A stretch of 64,000 nt of DNA from Chryseobacterium cucumeris (GCF_001593385.1 NZ_LUVZ01000012.1:62001-126000), one strand, 5' to 3'. Shown: positions 41,194 to 50,264, counted from the first letter of the stretch. Notes: generated by a model from the sequence alone, not told the origin. Numbers and translations: made by a program.

Positions 41194-42576
41194 CTAGTTC
41201 TTTTTCTTCACTTTATTGGCCTTGACCTTTTTCACTTCGTCTTTAATGAAAGGATATTTTTTCTGCATATCCTTAGCTAAAGAAGGATCAAGTTCCAATG
41301 CTTTTTGAAGAGATTCCATTCCTTTATCCTGTTCTTTCAGATTGTAAAAACAATTGCTCAATTGATAAAACAGCTCGGCTCTGTGATGTTTTTTAATGGC
41401 TCTGTTCAAGACTGTTACCGCATCTTCATACTCTCCTACTAACATTAAAACTTCTGAATAGGCATACCAGTTGTAGAACCTTGAAGGTTCAGCATCCACC
41501 AGTTTTTTAAGACAAGAAAGGCTTTCTTCAAACTTCCCCGAATCGATGAATAAAAACGCCAGTCTCTTCTGATAGTCAAGATTGTTTTCATTCAGCTGGG
41601 TAGCTTCTTTGGCAAAATGTAATGCTTCAGACATTCCTCCCATTTCTTCATAAAGATAAGACTGTTCCATCATCGCAAGATAAAACTGAGGGTCTTCTCT
41701 CAATGATTTTTGGAATGAATTTAAAGCTAAAATAGGCTGTTTTAAAGCCTTGTTGCATAATCCGATCTTATAAAAAGTAAATGCTTTTGTATATTCCAGC
41801 TCCAGCATTTCTTCATAAGTTTCGATGGCCTTCTGGTATTGTCCCAAAGCTTCATAACAGGCTGCTTTATTGGCATATACTCCTACAGAGTTTGAGTTGA
41901 TTGCCAGTAAATAGTCATAGCCTCTTATCGCTTCATCATAATTTTTTCTGTTGAAATAGAATTGACCGTATTCAAACCAGGCGGTTTCAGAATAAGGGAA
42001 TTCATCTAAATATTCATTAAGAAAGGCAATAGCCTCCTCACTCTTATTCAGGTCACTGAAACACACCATACAGTTTTCCAGCGAATATTCATCCGTAGGA
42101 TCTTCTTTCAGTGCTTTTCTGTAATGTTTAAGAGCGTTAAAAGGATCTCCGAGATTCACATATTCATCCGCAATAAAGTTGTGGAGAAAGTTTTCTTCTT
42201 CCTCTAATGTCAAAGCTTTTTTACAGATTTCAATGGATTTTCTGGGATTTCCTAGGTTCGAATAATACTTGGCGTAGCAAACCAAAAAGTCTGTATGCTC
42301 CATAGAAGCACCTTTCAGTTCGTCAATAAGTTCTTTCGCCGTATTATACTCTTCCCACTCCAGAAGGATCTCAAGTCTTTTGATCTTGATATCCAACGAA
42401 TTGGGATGAAGCTTTAGCCCATAATTAACAGCCATGTCAGCGTAATTAAAGTCACCAAGCTCCAAATAATAAACAATAATGTCTTCTAACTCTTCGGTAT
42501 CGAAGTAGAATTCGTCATTGTTTTCCATCATTTCCTCGAACTTTTTTACAAGTTCATTTCCAAAATACTCTTCCAA
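41194..42576 (-). CDS. tetratricopeptide repeat protein
   Basis: This 460-residue protein consists of about twelve TPR units (for example AIRGYDYLLAINSNSVGVYANKAACYEALGQYQKAIETYEEMLEL) with no signal peptide, membrane helix or enzyme domain. It ends in a Lys-rich tail (VKKVKANKVKKKN) that could bind nucleic acid or acidic partners. The start at 42576 is TTG; the next in-frame ATG (about residue 16) would remove the first helix. It is a likely cytosolic scaffold whose partner is unknown. Confidence 0.82.
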   Translation of the reverse strand: MEEYFGNELVKKFEEMMENNDEFYFDTEELEDIIVYYLELGDFNYADMAVNYGLKLHPNSLDIKIKRLEILLEWEEYNTAKELIDELKGASMEHTDFLVCYAKYYSNLGNPRKSIEICKKALTLEEEENFLHNFIADEYVNLGDPFNALKHYRKALKEDPTDEYSLENCMVCFSDLNKSEEAIAFLNEYLDEFPYSETAWFEYGQFYFNRKNYDEAIRGYDYLLAINSNSVGVYANKAACYEALGQYQKAIETYEEMLELEYTKAFTFYKIGLCNKALKQPILALNSFQKSLREDPQFYLAMMEQSYLYEEMGGMSEALHFAKEATQLNENNLDYQKRLAFLFIDSGKFEESLSCLKKLVDAEPSRFYNWYAYSEVLMLVGEYEDAVTVLNRAIKKHHRAELFYQLSNCFYNLKEQDKGMESLQKALELDPSLAKDMQKKYPFIKDEVKKVKANKVKKKN

Positions 42577-42783
42577 TAGTGTCCTCTTTGTCGGCCCAAC
42601 GCTTGAATTTGCTTACAAACCTCGGCAAACGTTTAGTTAATAATACATCTGAAACTGATATTCAAATATTTATGCAAAGTTGCAACTTTTTTTTGAATAT
42701 TCCATTTCATAAATTTCTATTATAAAAATAGTAAAAAAAGAAAACCGATAAAAGGATTGTGGATAAAAAAACGGAAATTGGGG

Positions 42784-43752
42784 TTAAATTCTTATGACCA
42801 GACGTTTTCCGCTTTCTATTTCAGCGTTCCATATGGTTTCGATATCTTTAATATCAACTTCGTGAGTTTCCATTTTAATTTCCCCTTCAACTGCTGCCTG
42901 AAACATTTCCGGGATAATTTCCGAAAAAAGTAGCGCTGATTCTTCTTTTGTCCAGCTTCCCAATCCTGATCCTGAAATCTGAATATCAGTTCCTCTGAGG
43001 ATCTGAGAAGACAGCTGAATGGTATCCCCGCTCATTCCTCCTATCGTTACAAGCTTTGTCTTATGGGAAAAGGTTCCGTCTCCTTTGAAAGCAGACAAAA
43101 TCATTTCTACAGAATGACCCCAGACATAATCTATGATAATATCTATCGGTGTTTCCTGATGAATTTCTTTTATTTTTTGTTTAAAATCATTGTCCTCCAA
43201 TTTTAGAGAAACGATCTCATCAGCACCCAGTTCAAGTAAAGACTGCAAAGATTCTTCATTTCTTCCGGTAACAATAATTTTCTGTGCTCTATATAATCTG
43301 GCGATCTGGACAGCCATTCTGCCTGTAATTCCTGTTGCTCCATTAATCAGTACAGTATTTCCAGGCTGTATTCCTGCTTTGAACTTTAATGCCATTGCTG
43401 AGCCCATAACGGCGTTGGGCAATGCTGCAGCCAGAGAAAAATCAAGTCCTTCAGGAATTGGAATGATCATCTTTTTATCTGCTACAGCTTTTTCGGATAC
43501 AGTCCCTTTTTTGCTGAAAAAATAGACTTTACTTCCGTTTTCCAGATATCCTACGCCGTCTGTTCCGATAACCGCTGGCTGGTGTTTCTGATTTTCTGTT
43601 GAATAATGATTTCCACCTGCTCTGGCTCTGTCGAGATTTTTAATTGATGCGGCTTTTACTGAAATCAAAATTTCATTTTCCTGTACTTCAGGCTCCTGGA
43701 AATCTGCATATTGAGGAATGCTTCCTTTTGCAAATACTACGGCTGCTTTCAT
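42784..43752 (-). CDS. zinc-independent quinone oxidoreductase-like MDR protein
   Basis: This 322-residue protein is of the medium-chain dehydrogenase/reductase family, with a GroES-like N-terminal half (about 1-115, KAASIKNLDRARAGG; AVIGTDGVGYLENG) and a Rossmann domain with NGATGITGRMAVQIARLYRAQKIIVTGRN. Catalytic and structural zinc cysteines are missing, so it resembles NADPH:quinone reductases. Function is probably reduction of quinones or enals in the cytosol. It is monocistronic. Confidence 0.87.
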   Translation of the reverse strand: MKAAVVFAKGSIPQYADFQEPEVQENEILISVKAASIKNLDRARAGGNHYSTENQKHQPAVIGTDGVGYLENGSKVYFFSKKGTVSEKAVADKKMIIPIPEGLDFSLAAALPNAVMGSAMALKFKAGIQPGNTVLINGATGITGRMAVQIARLYRAQKIIVTGRNEESLQSLLELGADEIVSLKLEDNDFKQKIKEIHQETPIDIIIDYVWGHSVEMILSAFKGDGTFSHKTKLVTIGGMSGDTIQLSSQILRGTDIQISGSGLGSWTKEESALLFSEIIPEMFQAAVEGEIKMETHEVDIKDIETIWNAEIESGKRLVIRI

Positions 43753-44095
43753 TCTTTTAATTTTTATACAAAATTAGGAGTGTAGAAGGCTGTGAAGCGA
43801 TAACATTTGTTATCAGTTTGGAAAAGGGAGCTGGAAGCGGGAGGTTGGGACTTTATAAAGCCGGTAACAGAGTTAACAAACGCAGCAATCGCTAGGAAAC
43901 ATGATATTGTTATTATTATTTGTTCACAAGGACATTTCGTTCAGCAAAGAATAGCTACCCTTGATGAGTGGAACACCTTTGCGAGCATTTTTATTATTCT
44001 TCGCGAACATCGCGTTTAAAATTTAAACAGGACAAATACAAAGTAATGCGGTGTCTTTTTAAATATCCAGCTTCTGGCTTCCATCTTCCATCCTC
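43753..44095. other. 343-bp gene-free stretch bounded by inverted purine-rich tracts
   Basis: At 43826-43850 the plus strand reads gggagctggaagcgggaggt, and at 44065-44095 the minus strand reads similarly (gatggaagatggaagccaga). These form loose inverted ends. A 70-codon frame inside (43807-44019) has no family resemblance and runs through the tract. It may be a degenerate intergenic element; I see no gene or promoter I would defend. Confidence 0.45.
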
Positions 44096-44674
44096 TTAAA
44101 GTCCTTCTTTCAATATTTTGCTTTTGATTCTGCTGAGATGTACAGTAGTAATGCCAAGATAGGAAGCAATATAATGCTGGGGAACTCTTTTGATGATCTC
44201 AGGTTTTTGTTTAACTAAATTCAGATATCGCTGCTGCGGAGTATCCTTAATGAATGAAAAGAAATGTTTCATATAATCGAATACCCTTTCGAAAAGAGCA
44301 TCCATAAAAAGATTTCTAAGCTCCGGATTTTCGTAAACTTCTTCCAGAAAAGCTTCCACATCAGGTTTATTAATTTTGTATAAAATACAGGGTTCTATGG
44401 TCTCAAATGAAACCATGCTTGGTAAACCTTTTTTAAAGCTTTCAAGAGAGGAAAACATTGTGTTCTCAGGGAAAAACTGAAAGGTAACATCTTTTCCGTC
44501 ATTATTATACCAGGCTCTTACCATCCCTTTTTCAAGATAATAGGCATTGCAGGAAACTTCACCTTCTTTTAAAAGCAAAGTCTTGGCAGGAACATTCATA
44601 CGCTGGAAGCTGCCCAGAAATTTTCTCCACTTTTCTTTAGGGAAAGGAAATCTGTTTTTAATATGTTCAAACAT
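44096..44674 (-). CDS. Crp/Fnr-family transcriptional regulator
   Basis: The 192-residue protein has a cNMP-binding-type beta roll (about 20-115: FQRMNVPAKTLLLKEGEVSCNAYYLEKGMVRAWYNNDGKDVTFQFFPENTMFSSLESF) and a C-terminal HTH region (TPQQRYLNLVKQKPEIIKRVPQHYIASYLGITTVHLSRIKSKI). This is the common Bacteroidota Crp-like subfamily, which lacks the cAMP Arg and whose ligand is usually unknown. ATG 44674 is preferred to the in-frame ATG at 44716, because the first 14 codons from 44716 would be encoded by the glmM terminator hairpin. Confidence 0.83.
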   Translation of the reverse strand: MFEHIKNRFPFPKEKWRKFLGSFQRMNVPAKTLLLKEGEVSCNAYYLEKGMVRAWYNNDGKDVTFQFFPENTMFSSLESFKKGLPSMVSFETIEPCILYKINKPDVEAFLEEVYENPELRNLFMDALFERVFDYMKHFFSFIKDTPQQRYLNLVKQKPEIIKRVPQHYIASYLGITTVHLSRIKSKILKEGL

Positions 44675-44683
44675 TTCTGGTAT

Positions 44684-44712
44684 AAAAAAAGAACGGACTG
44701 TTTGTCCGCTCT
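44684..44712 (-). terminator. glmM terminator
   Basis: Arms agaacggac (44690-44698) and gtccgctct (44704-44712) pair with one wobble around tgttt, and a run of seven A gives U in the minus transcript. It starts about 10 bp beyond the glmM stop. Confidence 0.78.
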
Positions 44713-44722
44713 TCATATATTT

Positions 44723-46105
44723 TTAGATTAAACTCTTGATTTTAGCAATGATATCATCTCCCAACTGATCTGCCTCTTCCTGAGATTTAGCTTCAGTATA
44801 AATTCTGATGATTGGTTCTGTATTGGATTTTCTAAGGTGAACCCAGTTGTTTTCAAAGTCTATTTTAACACCATCTACTATAGAGACTTCTTCATTCTGA
44901 TATTCCTGTTCCATTTTGCTTAAGATCGCATCTACATCAATCTCCGGCGTAAGTTCTATTTTCTTTTTACCCATGAAATAGCTTGGATATCCTGCTCTTA
45001 ATTCAGAAACGGTCTTGTTTTCTTTAGCTAAATGTGTTAGGAATAAAGCGACTCCTACTAAAGAATCTCTTCCGTAATGCAATTCAGGATAAATAATTCC
45101 TCCGTTTCCTTCTCCTCCGATCACCGCATTTTTCTCCTTCATCAAAGTAACAACGTTTACTTCTCCTACAGCACTTGCAAAGTATTCTGAATTGTGGCTT
45201 TGTGCCACATCTCTCAATGCACGGCTTGAAGAAAGGTTGGAGATTGCTACTCCATTTTTATTTTTCAACAGGTAATCTGCAACGGCTACCAGGGTGTATT
45301 CTTCCCCGAACATTTCTCCTTTTTCATCAATAAGGGCTAATCTGTCTACATCCGGATCTACCACCACTCCTAAGTCTGCATTTTCTTTTTTCACAAGGTC
45401 ACAGATATCTCCCAAATGTTCTTTCAACGGTTCAGGATTGTGTGGGAAGTGTCCCGTAGGTTCACAATATAATTTGATGGTTTCACAACCTAATTTATCT
45501 AAAAGCATTGGAATAGCAATTCCTCCTGTAGAGTTTACAGCATCAAGAACTACTTTAAAATTCTTTGCTTTGATTGCTTCCACGTCTACCATCGGTAAAT
45601 CCAGGATCTGCTGAATATGGATATCAAAAGCATCGTCTCTTGTTTCATATTTTCCAAGATCGTCTACTTCTGCATAGTTGAAATCTTCGCTTTCTGCCAA
45701 AGCCAGTACTTCAGCTCCGTTTTCACCACTGATGAATTCTCCTTTTTCGTTTAATAATTTAAGGGCATTCCATTGTTTTGGATTATGAGAAGCAGTAAGG
45801 ATGATTCCACCGTCTGCATTCAGCTCAGGCACCATTACTTCAACAGTCGGGGTTGTAGAAAGACCCAGATCTACCACATTAATTCCTAATCCCTGCAATG
45901 TAGCTGTAACTAAAGAGGAAACCATCTGGCCAGAAATTCTGGCATCTCTTCCGATGATAAGGGTAAGATCTTTTTTGTTTTTATTATTTTGAAGCCAGGT
46001 TCCGAAAGCGGATGCGAATTTTACAACATCCAGCGGTGTTAAGTTATCATTTACTCTTCCACCAATGGTTCCGCGAATTCCGGAAATAGATTTTATTAAT
46101 GACAT
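44723..46105 (-). CDS. glmM: phosphoglucosamine mutase
   Basis: This 460-residue protein is of the alpha-D-phosphohexomutase family. The phosphoserine loop TASHNPKQWNALK (about 96-108), the metal loop VVDPDVDRLALID (DxDxDR) and the sugar-binding GEGNGGI plus the phosphate loop LRKSNTEPIIRIYTEA are all present. It converts glucosamine-6-P to glucosamine-1-P for UDP-GlcNAc, and hence for peptidoglycan and LPS. Bacteroidota members of this group are annotated as glmM, though phosphomannomutase activity cannot be excluded. A -7 box lies at 46149-46156. Confidence 0.88.
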   Translation of the reverse strand: MSLIKSISGIRGTIGGRVNDNLTPLDVVKFASAFGTWLQNNKNKKDLTLIIGRDARISGQMVSSLVTATLQGLGINVVDLGLSTTPTVEVMVPELNADGGIILTASHNPKQWNALKLLNEKGEFISGENGAEVLALAESEDFNYAEVDDLGKYETRDDAFDIHIQQILDLPMVDVEAIKAKNFKVVLDAVNSTGGIAIPMLLDKLGCETIKLYCEPTGHFPHNPEPLKEHLGDICDLVKKENADLGVVVDPDVDRLALIDEKGEMFGEEYTLVAVADYLLKNKNGVAISNLSSSRALRDVAQSHNSEYFASAVGEVNVVTLMKEKNAVIGGEGNGGIIYPELHYGRDSLVGVALFLTHLAKENKTVSELRAGYPSYFMGKKKIELTPEIDVDAILSKMEQEYQNEEVSIVDGVKIDFENNWVHLRKSNTEPIIRIYTEAKSQEEADQLGDDIIAKIKSLI

Positions 46106-46148
46106 GATGTTTTTGCTTTTATTTTGTTCTTTCTGAATTTTTCCAACG

Positions 46149-46156
46149 CAAAGATA
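46149..46156 (-). promoter_or_regulatory. -7 box of glmM
   Basis: Minus-strand TATCTTTG, a full TAnnTTTG match, is 43 bp upstream of the glmM ATG. Confidence 0.6.
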
Positions 46157-46174
46157 CTTAAAAGACCCTTCAAC

Positions 46175-47188
46175 TTATAGAACGGGAATCTTTTTTTGGA
46201 CTTTATCGTAGGTATTTTTCACAACTTTCGGTGGTGCAAAACGATACCCAATATATAACAGTCCATAAAGGTTATTATTTTCAACTGCTTCTCCGTTTTT
46301 CTGATACGTATAAGCCCTAAAGTTCATCCTTCCTCCAAAAAGAAAGCGGTCTGAATTATATCCCACGTGAAGACCTCCTTCCATTCTCAGGGTTACAAAC
46401 TGTTCGTTTTCTTTCTGCTCATTGTTCTCCTGGGAGCCTGAAAACTGTCCTCCAAGTCCTACAGAAAGGTAGGGAGCAACATTCACTTTATCTCTTATAA
46501 TCCAATTATAAAAGTATCCCATATTGGCCCCTATTTTATACTGAACTTCCTTGTTTTTCACTTCATTTATTGTATTGGTGAAAAAGCTGACATCATAATC
46601 CAGATAAGGAATCCAGCTTCCGCTGCTTTTTTTCTGCCATTCACTGTGAGTATATACACTTTTGGCTGAGAAGTTTTTATTGAACACATACGATGTTGTT
46701 CCTCCAAAACTCACCACTTTTAAGTCTGGAAACTGTAAATAAGCATCTGCTTCCTGCCAGTCCGGAACAAAATCTTTCATATTTTCCACGTAAAACCCTT
46801 TTACTTTTTTATAATAAAAAGTCTGGATAAATCTTTTTGGAAAAAACCTGAAGCTCAGATCTGTATAAGAACTTTTCCCTTTCAGATCATCCTCATTATT
46901 TCCCGGGATAAATTTTGGGGAAAAAGAGAGGGTTGCACTAATGGCACGGTAGTCAATAGATACGGACGTTCTTGTTTTGTTATTGATGGACAGTTCCATT
47001 TTATCATTTCCTCGCTGGGAAAGAATATACTTTTCAAGATTGGTATCCAGATTAAGGCGGATCATCACCTGATCTCTATACGATTTTACTAGTGTTGTAT
47101 CTGTCTGACACCTAGCGTAAAAAATGCATGAGAACAACAAGAGAACTGAAATTGTGTTTTTTAGAGTCAAAATAATTAATATTTTCAA
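46175..47188 (-). CDS. DUF4421 outer-membrane beta-barrel-like protein
   Basis: The 337-residue protein has a signal peptide (TISVLLLFSCIFYARCQ) and a beta-rich mature part with alternating aromatic strands (YTDLSFRFFPKRFIQTFYYKKVKGFYVENM, YNWIIRDKVNVAPYLSVGLGGQF, NNLYGLLYIGYRFAP) matching the DUF4421 family of Bacteroidota. It is probably an outer-membrane barrel of unknown function. The frame has no ATG before the signal peptide; the start is a TTG at 47188 or another TTG a few codons later (47170). Confidence 0.78.
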   Translation of the reverse strand: MKILIILTLKNTISVLLLFSCIFYARCQTDTTLVKSYRDQVMIRLNLDTNLEKYILSQRGNDKMELSINNKTRTSVSIDYRAISATLSFSPKFIPGNNEDDLKGKSSYTDLSFRFFPKRFIQTFYYKKVKGFYVENMKDFVPDWQEADAYLQFPDLKVVSFGGTTSYVFNKNFSAKSVYTHSEWQKKSSGSWIPYLDYDVSFFTNTINEVKNKEVQYKIGANMGYFYNWIIRDKVNVAPYLSVGLGGQFSGSQENNEQKENEQFVTLRMEGGLHVGYNSDRFLFGGRMNFRAYTYQKNGEAVENNNLYGLLYIGYRFAPPKVVKNTYDKVQKKIPVL

Positions 47189-47231
47189 AGGATGAAAATA
47201 CTATTATTTTTTTATTTCTATTAAACCTTGT

Positions 47232-47384
47232 TTAAGAACAGCCGCAATCTTTATCACAGTTGGTTCTTTTGGAGCTGAATTTCTTAGGAGCGAAATTTTT
47301 TTTAAGTACTTTAAATAAAGAGTAACAAGCAAATGCTACAATTAATACAATAAGTACGTACTGAATGATTAATGATGAGTCCAT
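47232..47384 (-). CDS. FeoB-associated Cys-rich membrane protein
   Basis: This 50-residue protein has one transmembrane helix (IIQYVLIVLIVAFACYSLFKVL) and a cytosolic Lys-rich tail ending CDKDCGCS. This is the pattern of FeoB-associated cysteine-rich proteins (FeoC-like role). The ATG at 47384 overlaps the feoB stop in TAATG, so translation is coupled. The clustered Cys may handle ferrous iron or electrons during uptake. Confidence 0.85.
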   Translation of the reverse strand: MDSSLIIQYVLIVLIVAFACYSLFKVLKKNFAPKKFSSKRTNCDKDCGCS

Positions 47385-49417
47385 TACTTTAAAATCTGAT
47401 ATACTATCATCGACACAAAATATGCCAAACCTGTCATCATGACTACCTGAAAGCCAGTCCATTTCCAGCTTTTGGTTTCTCTGTAGACTACTGCAAGTGT
47501 AGAAACACACTGCATTGCAAATGCATAAAAAAGAAGCACCGAAATTCCGGTTGCAAAACTGAAGACTTTTTCACCGTTTGGTTTTACATCTCTTCTCATT
47601 TTATCAATAACTTTCACTTCCGGAGCATCATCTTCCAGGCTATAGAGCGTAGACATTGTTCCCACAAAGACTTCCCTTGCCACGAAGCTTGTAAGGATTC
47701 CTACTCCCATTTTCCAGTCGTAACCAAGAGGAGCAATTACAGGTTCTATTCCTTTACCCATCTTAGCAAGGTAAGAATGGTCCAAGTGAACATCTGCAGC
47801 TACAAATTCATTTGTTTTCTGGCTTGGCCCGAAATAGCTTAAAAACCAGATAATGATACTTACGATGAAAATTATTTTCCCGGCTCCGGTAATGAAGTCC
47901 CATACTTTTCCTAAAACCATTTTAAAGTCATATCCGAAAAGTGGTTTTTTATAGGCTGGAAGATCCATTACGAGATACGTTTTTCCTTTACTTTTAATAA
48001 ATCTTTTAAGGATTGCTGCAGAGAATAAAGCGACTAAAAACCCAAGGAGATACATTCCCATCAGGACCAGTGCTTTGTATTTGATTCCTAAAAATGTTCC
48101 TTCTGATATAATCAGTCCGATAATGATGCTGTAAACAGGAAGTCTCGCAGAACATGTCATAAATGGGGTTACCAATATCGTAAGCAATCTTTCTTTTACA
48201 TTTTCAATATTTCTTGTAGAGATCACCGCCGGGATCGCACAGGCAGTCCCTGACACAAGGGGAACGATACTTTTTCCGTTAAGCCCGAAAGGACGCAGTA
48301 ATCTGTCCATCAGGAATACTACTCTTGCCATATATCCTGAATCTTCCAATAAATAAAGGAAATACAAGAGAATTCCGATCTGTGGTGCAAAAACCACAAT
48401 TCCTCCGATTCCGGGAACGATTCCATTTGAAATCAATGAATTAATTGGTCCTTCAGGAAGATGTTCGCTTGTAAATGCGGCCAGCCAGGAGAATGTATCT
48501 TCAATCCAGCTCATCGGGTATTCTGCAAGGAAGAAAACACTTTGAAAAATAATCAGCAGAATAGCTAAAAAGACCACATAACCCCAGAATTTATGAACCA
48601 AAACTTTATCCAGTTTCTCGGTTAATAATTCTTTGAACTGAGCCTTTTTAAAAATAACATCAGCCAGTATTTTGTCAACATTCTGGTACCTTCTTACAGT
48701 TTCCTGAACCTGTAATCTTTTAGGAACCAAACTTTTAGAATCAGGTTCATTGAGCTGTTCCATTACTCCGCCGATTCTTCCAAGATCTGTTCCCAGAGAA
48801 AGGCTCATCCATGCTTTATATTCGTTATCGAAACCTTTATGTGCTGCCAGTTTCTGAATAAAGTCTCTGTGTTCGTTTGGTGTTTCAAAAGAAAGTTGAT
48901 CTGTTTTTACGAATTCATTGTTATAAACAGCTTCCCTTACTTCATCAATCCCGATTTGTTCTTTGGCATTGGTCTGAATAATTTTAATGCCTAATGCTTC
49001 GGAAAATTTTTGAATATCGATAGTAATTCCTCTTCTTTCTGCCTGGTCAATCTGATTGACAATCAGAATCATTGGAATGCCAAGGTCCTGAATCTGCTGA
49101 AACAACAGCAGCCCTCTTTTTAAACTTAATGCTTCAAGAATATAAACAACTCCTGCGTAGTTTTTCTGCTCGTCAATAAGATATTTGGAGAAAATGGCCT
49201 CATCTTCTGAGCTCGGGTATACACTGTAAGAACCTGGAAGATCTATCACCTCAACTTCTTCATTTTTGTATATGTAGTTTCCCGAATGACTTGCAACGGT
49301 AACGCCGGCGTAGTTCCCGGTCTTCTGCTTTTTGTTGCAAAGCGTATTAAAAACCGTTGACTTTCCTACATTAGGATTCCCGACTAAAAGTATCTGTTTT
49401 TTCTTGTTTTCCTGCAT
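47384..49417 (-). CDS. feoB: ferrous iron transport protein B
   Basis: This 677-residue protein has a GTPase domain: G1 GNPNVGKST near residue 12, G3 DLPGSYSVYPSS, G4 NQID. The transporter half has two Gate domains with 8-10 membrane helices (VPLVSGTACAIPAVISTRNIENVKERL; MTCSARLPVYSIIIGL; GILTSFVAREVFVGTMSTLY). It transports Fe2+ across the inner membrane. It follows feoA with a 1-base overlap and precedes the Cys-rich partner, a complete feoAB unit. Confidence 0.97.
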   Translation of the reverse strand: MQENKKKQILLVGNPNVGKSTVFNTLCNKKQKTGNYAGVTVASHSGNYIYKNEEVEVIDLPGSYSVYPSSEDEAIFSKYLIDEQKNYAGVVYILEALSLKRGLLLFQQIQDLGIPMILIVNQIDQAERRGITIDIQKFSEALGIKIIQTNAKEQIGIDEVREAVYNNEFVKTDQLSFETPNEHRDFIQKLAAHKGFDNEYKAWMSLSLGTDLGRIGGVMEQLNEPDSKSLVPKRLQVQETVRRYQNVDKILADVIFKKAQFKELLTEKLDKVLVHKFWGYVVFLAILLIIFQSVFFLAEYPMSWIEDTFSWLAAFTSEHLPEGPINSLISNGIVPGIGGIVVFAPQIGILLYFLYLLEDSGYMARVVFLMDRLLRPFGLNGKSIVPLVSGTACAIPAVISTRNIENVKERLLTILVTPFMTCSARLPVYSIIIGLIISEGTFLGIKYKALVLMGMYLLGFLVALFSAAILKRFIKSKGKTYLVMDLPAYKKPLFGYDFKMVLGKVWDFITGAGKIIFIVSIIIWFLSYFGPSQKTNEFVAADVHLDHSYLAKMGKGIEPVIAPLGYDWKMGVGILTSFVAREVFVGTMSTLYSLEDDAPEVKVIDKMRRDVKPNGEKVFSFATGISVLLFYAFAMQCVSTLAVVYRETKSWKWTGFQVVMMTGLAYFVSMIVYQILK

Positions 49418-49671
49418 TAATTCAATTCTTCAACAATGATGTAATCTCCTTCTTCCTCACGAAGAGCAATCCGGCTTTTTTCTGCTCCAAATTCTACATA
49501 CATTGGCCCGCTGAACGGAGCCTGATACAAAATTCTGAAAATGGTCTCCGGAAGAAGCCCCATTTCAATAATTTTATTGGGCATTTTAAGATGGTCGTTA
49601 TCATATCCCAATATCTTCCCCATTTTATTTTTAGGGAATCCACTTAATTTATGTAATCCTTTCTCTTTCAA
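49417..49671 (-). CDS. feoA: ferrous iron transport protein A
   Basis: This 84-residue protein has the SH3-like FeoA fold: KMGKILGYDNDHLKMPNKIIEMGLLPETIFRILYQAPFSGPMYVEFGAEKSRIALREEEGDYIIVEE. The start at 49671 is a TTG; an ATG at 49623 would cut off the first beta strand (LHKLSGFPKNKMGKILGY), so TTG is preferred. FeoA binds and tunes the FeoB GTPase. It overlaps feoB by 1 base. Confidence 0.88.
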   Translation of the reverse strand: MKEKGLHKLSGFPKNKMGKILGYDNDHLKMPNKIIEMGLLPETIFRILYQAPFSGPMYVEFGAEKSRIALREEEGDYIIVEELN

Positions 49672-49690
49672 AGCCTAATTTTTAGTCCTG

Positions 49691-49698
49691 CAAATATA
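49691..49698 (-). promoter_or_regulatory. -7 box of feoAB
   Basis: Minus-strand TATATTTG lies 20 bp before the feoA TTG. Confidence 0.6.
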
Positions 49699-49702
49699 CG
49701 CT

Positions 49703-49721
49703 ATTTAAATTTAATCTAAAT
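49703..49721. promoter_or_regulatory. 19-bp palindrome, candidate iron-responsive operator
   Basis: On the plus strand atttaaatttaatctaaat is a palindrome with one mismatched pair and an odd centre. It sits in the spacer between the feoA -7 box and the -33 position, where a repressor such as Fur or a DtxR-type protein would block transcription. Regulator identity is inferred from feoAB. Confidence 0.5.
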
Positions 49722-49740
49722 AACGTTTTGAGATAAAAGA

Positions 49741-49776
49741 AATAAGCCCAGACACATCGTTGTATCTGGGCTTATT
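49741..49776 (-). terminator. terminator of the 96-residue secreted protein gene
   Basis: Arms aataagcccaga (49741-49752) and tctgggcttatt (49765-49776) pair perfectly around cacatcgttgta. The loop is nearly the same as in the hairpin at 50201-50236. Confidence 0.72.
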
Positions 49777-49791
49777 TATATCTTATTAAGA

Positions 49792-50082
49792 TTATCCTTC
49801 TGCTCCAAGCTGAAAACAATGAACAGGAGGCCCCGCAATTACAGGACCAACAGCAAGTTCAATAGCACATTTTTCTTCTGTAGTCAATTCCTTTTCCCTC
49901 TCTTTTGCAGTTGTGGATAATGTAATAGGTTTTTGTAGTTGATCTGTTTTTTCAATAGTCTTCTTAGTGACTAAAACAGTTTCTGTTGCCTTTTGGGGCT
50001 CCGTATTTTTATTTGGAGATTCATTTTTAGCAAATAGCAATGCAGATGTTGTCAGCAGAACTGCGACAATAGATTTTTTCAT
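49792..50082 (-). CDS. small secreted protein, unknown
   Basis: This 96-residue protein has a signal peptide (MKKSIVAVLLTTSALLFA) and a Lys/Thr/Glu-rich, probably disordered middle. The C-terminal part EEKCAIELAVGPVIAGPPVHCFQLGAEG has two Cys that could form a disulfide. I do not recognise it. It is flanked by two related hairpins, one of them its own terminator, and is probably monocistronic. Confidence 0.65.
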   Translation of the reverse strand: MKKSIVAVLLTTSALLFAKNESPNKNTEPQKATETVLVTKKTIEKTDQLQKPITLSTTAKEREKELTTEEKCAIELAVGPVIAGPPVHCFQLGAEG

Positions 50083-50200
50083 GGTATAATTTTTAAATTA
50101 GTTTTAGCAAACATATGAGAATAAAAAATAAAATCAAATTTTTTCAGAGAATTTTTTAAAATTTCTGCTGGTCAAACGTAGAATTTACCTGATAAAAAGA

Positions 50201-50236
50201 AATCAACCCAAACACATTGCTGTATCTGGGTTGATT
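50201..50236 (-). terminator. terminator of the GLPGLI gene
   Basis: Arms aatcaaccca (50201-50210) and tgggttgatt (50227-50236) pair around aacacattgctgtatc. It lies 29 bp beyond the GLPGLI stop. Confidence 0.7.
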
Positions 50237-50264
50237 CAAAATATAATTTAGTTGATATGAAGTC

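Noticed and set aside
43807..44019. 70-residue ORF in the gap before the Crp-like gene
   Set aside because: It spans a purine-rich repeat-like tract and shows no family features.
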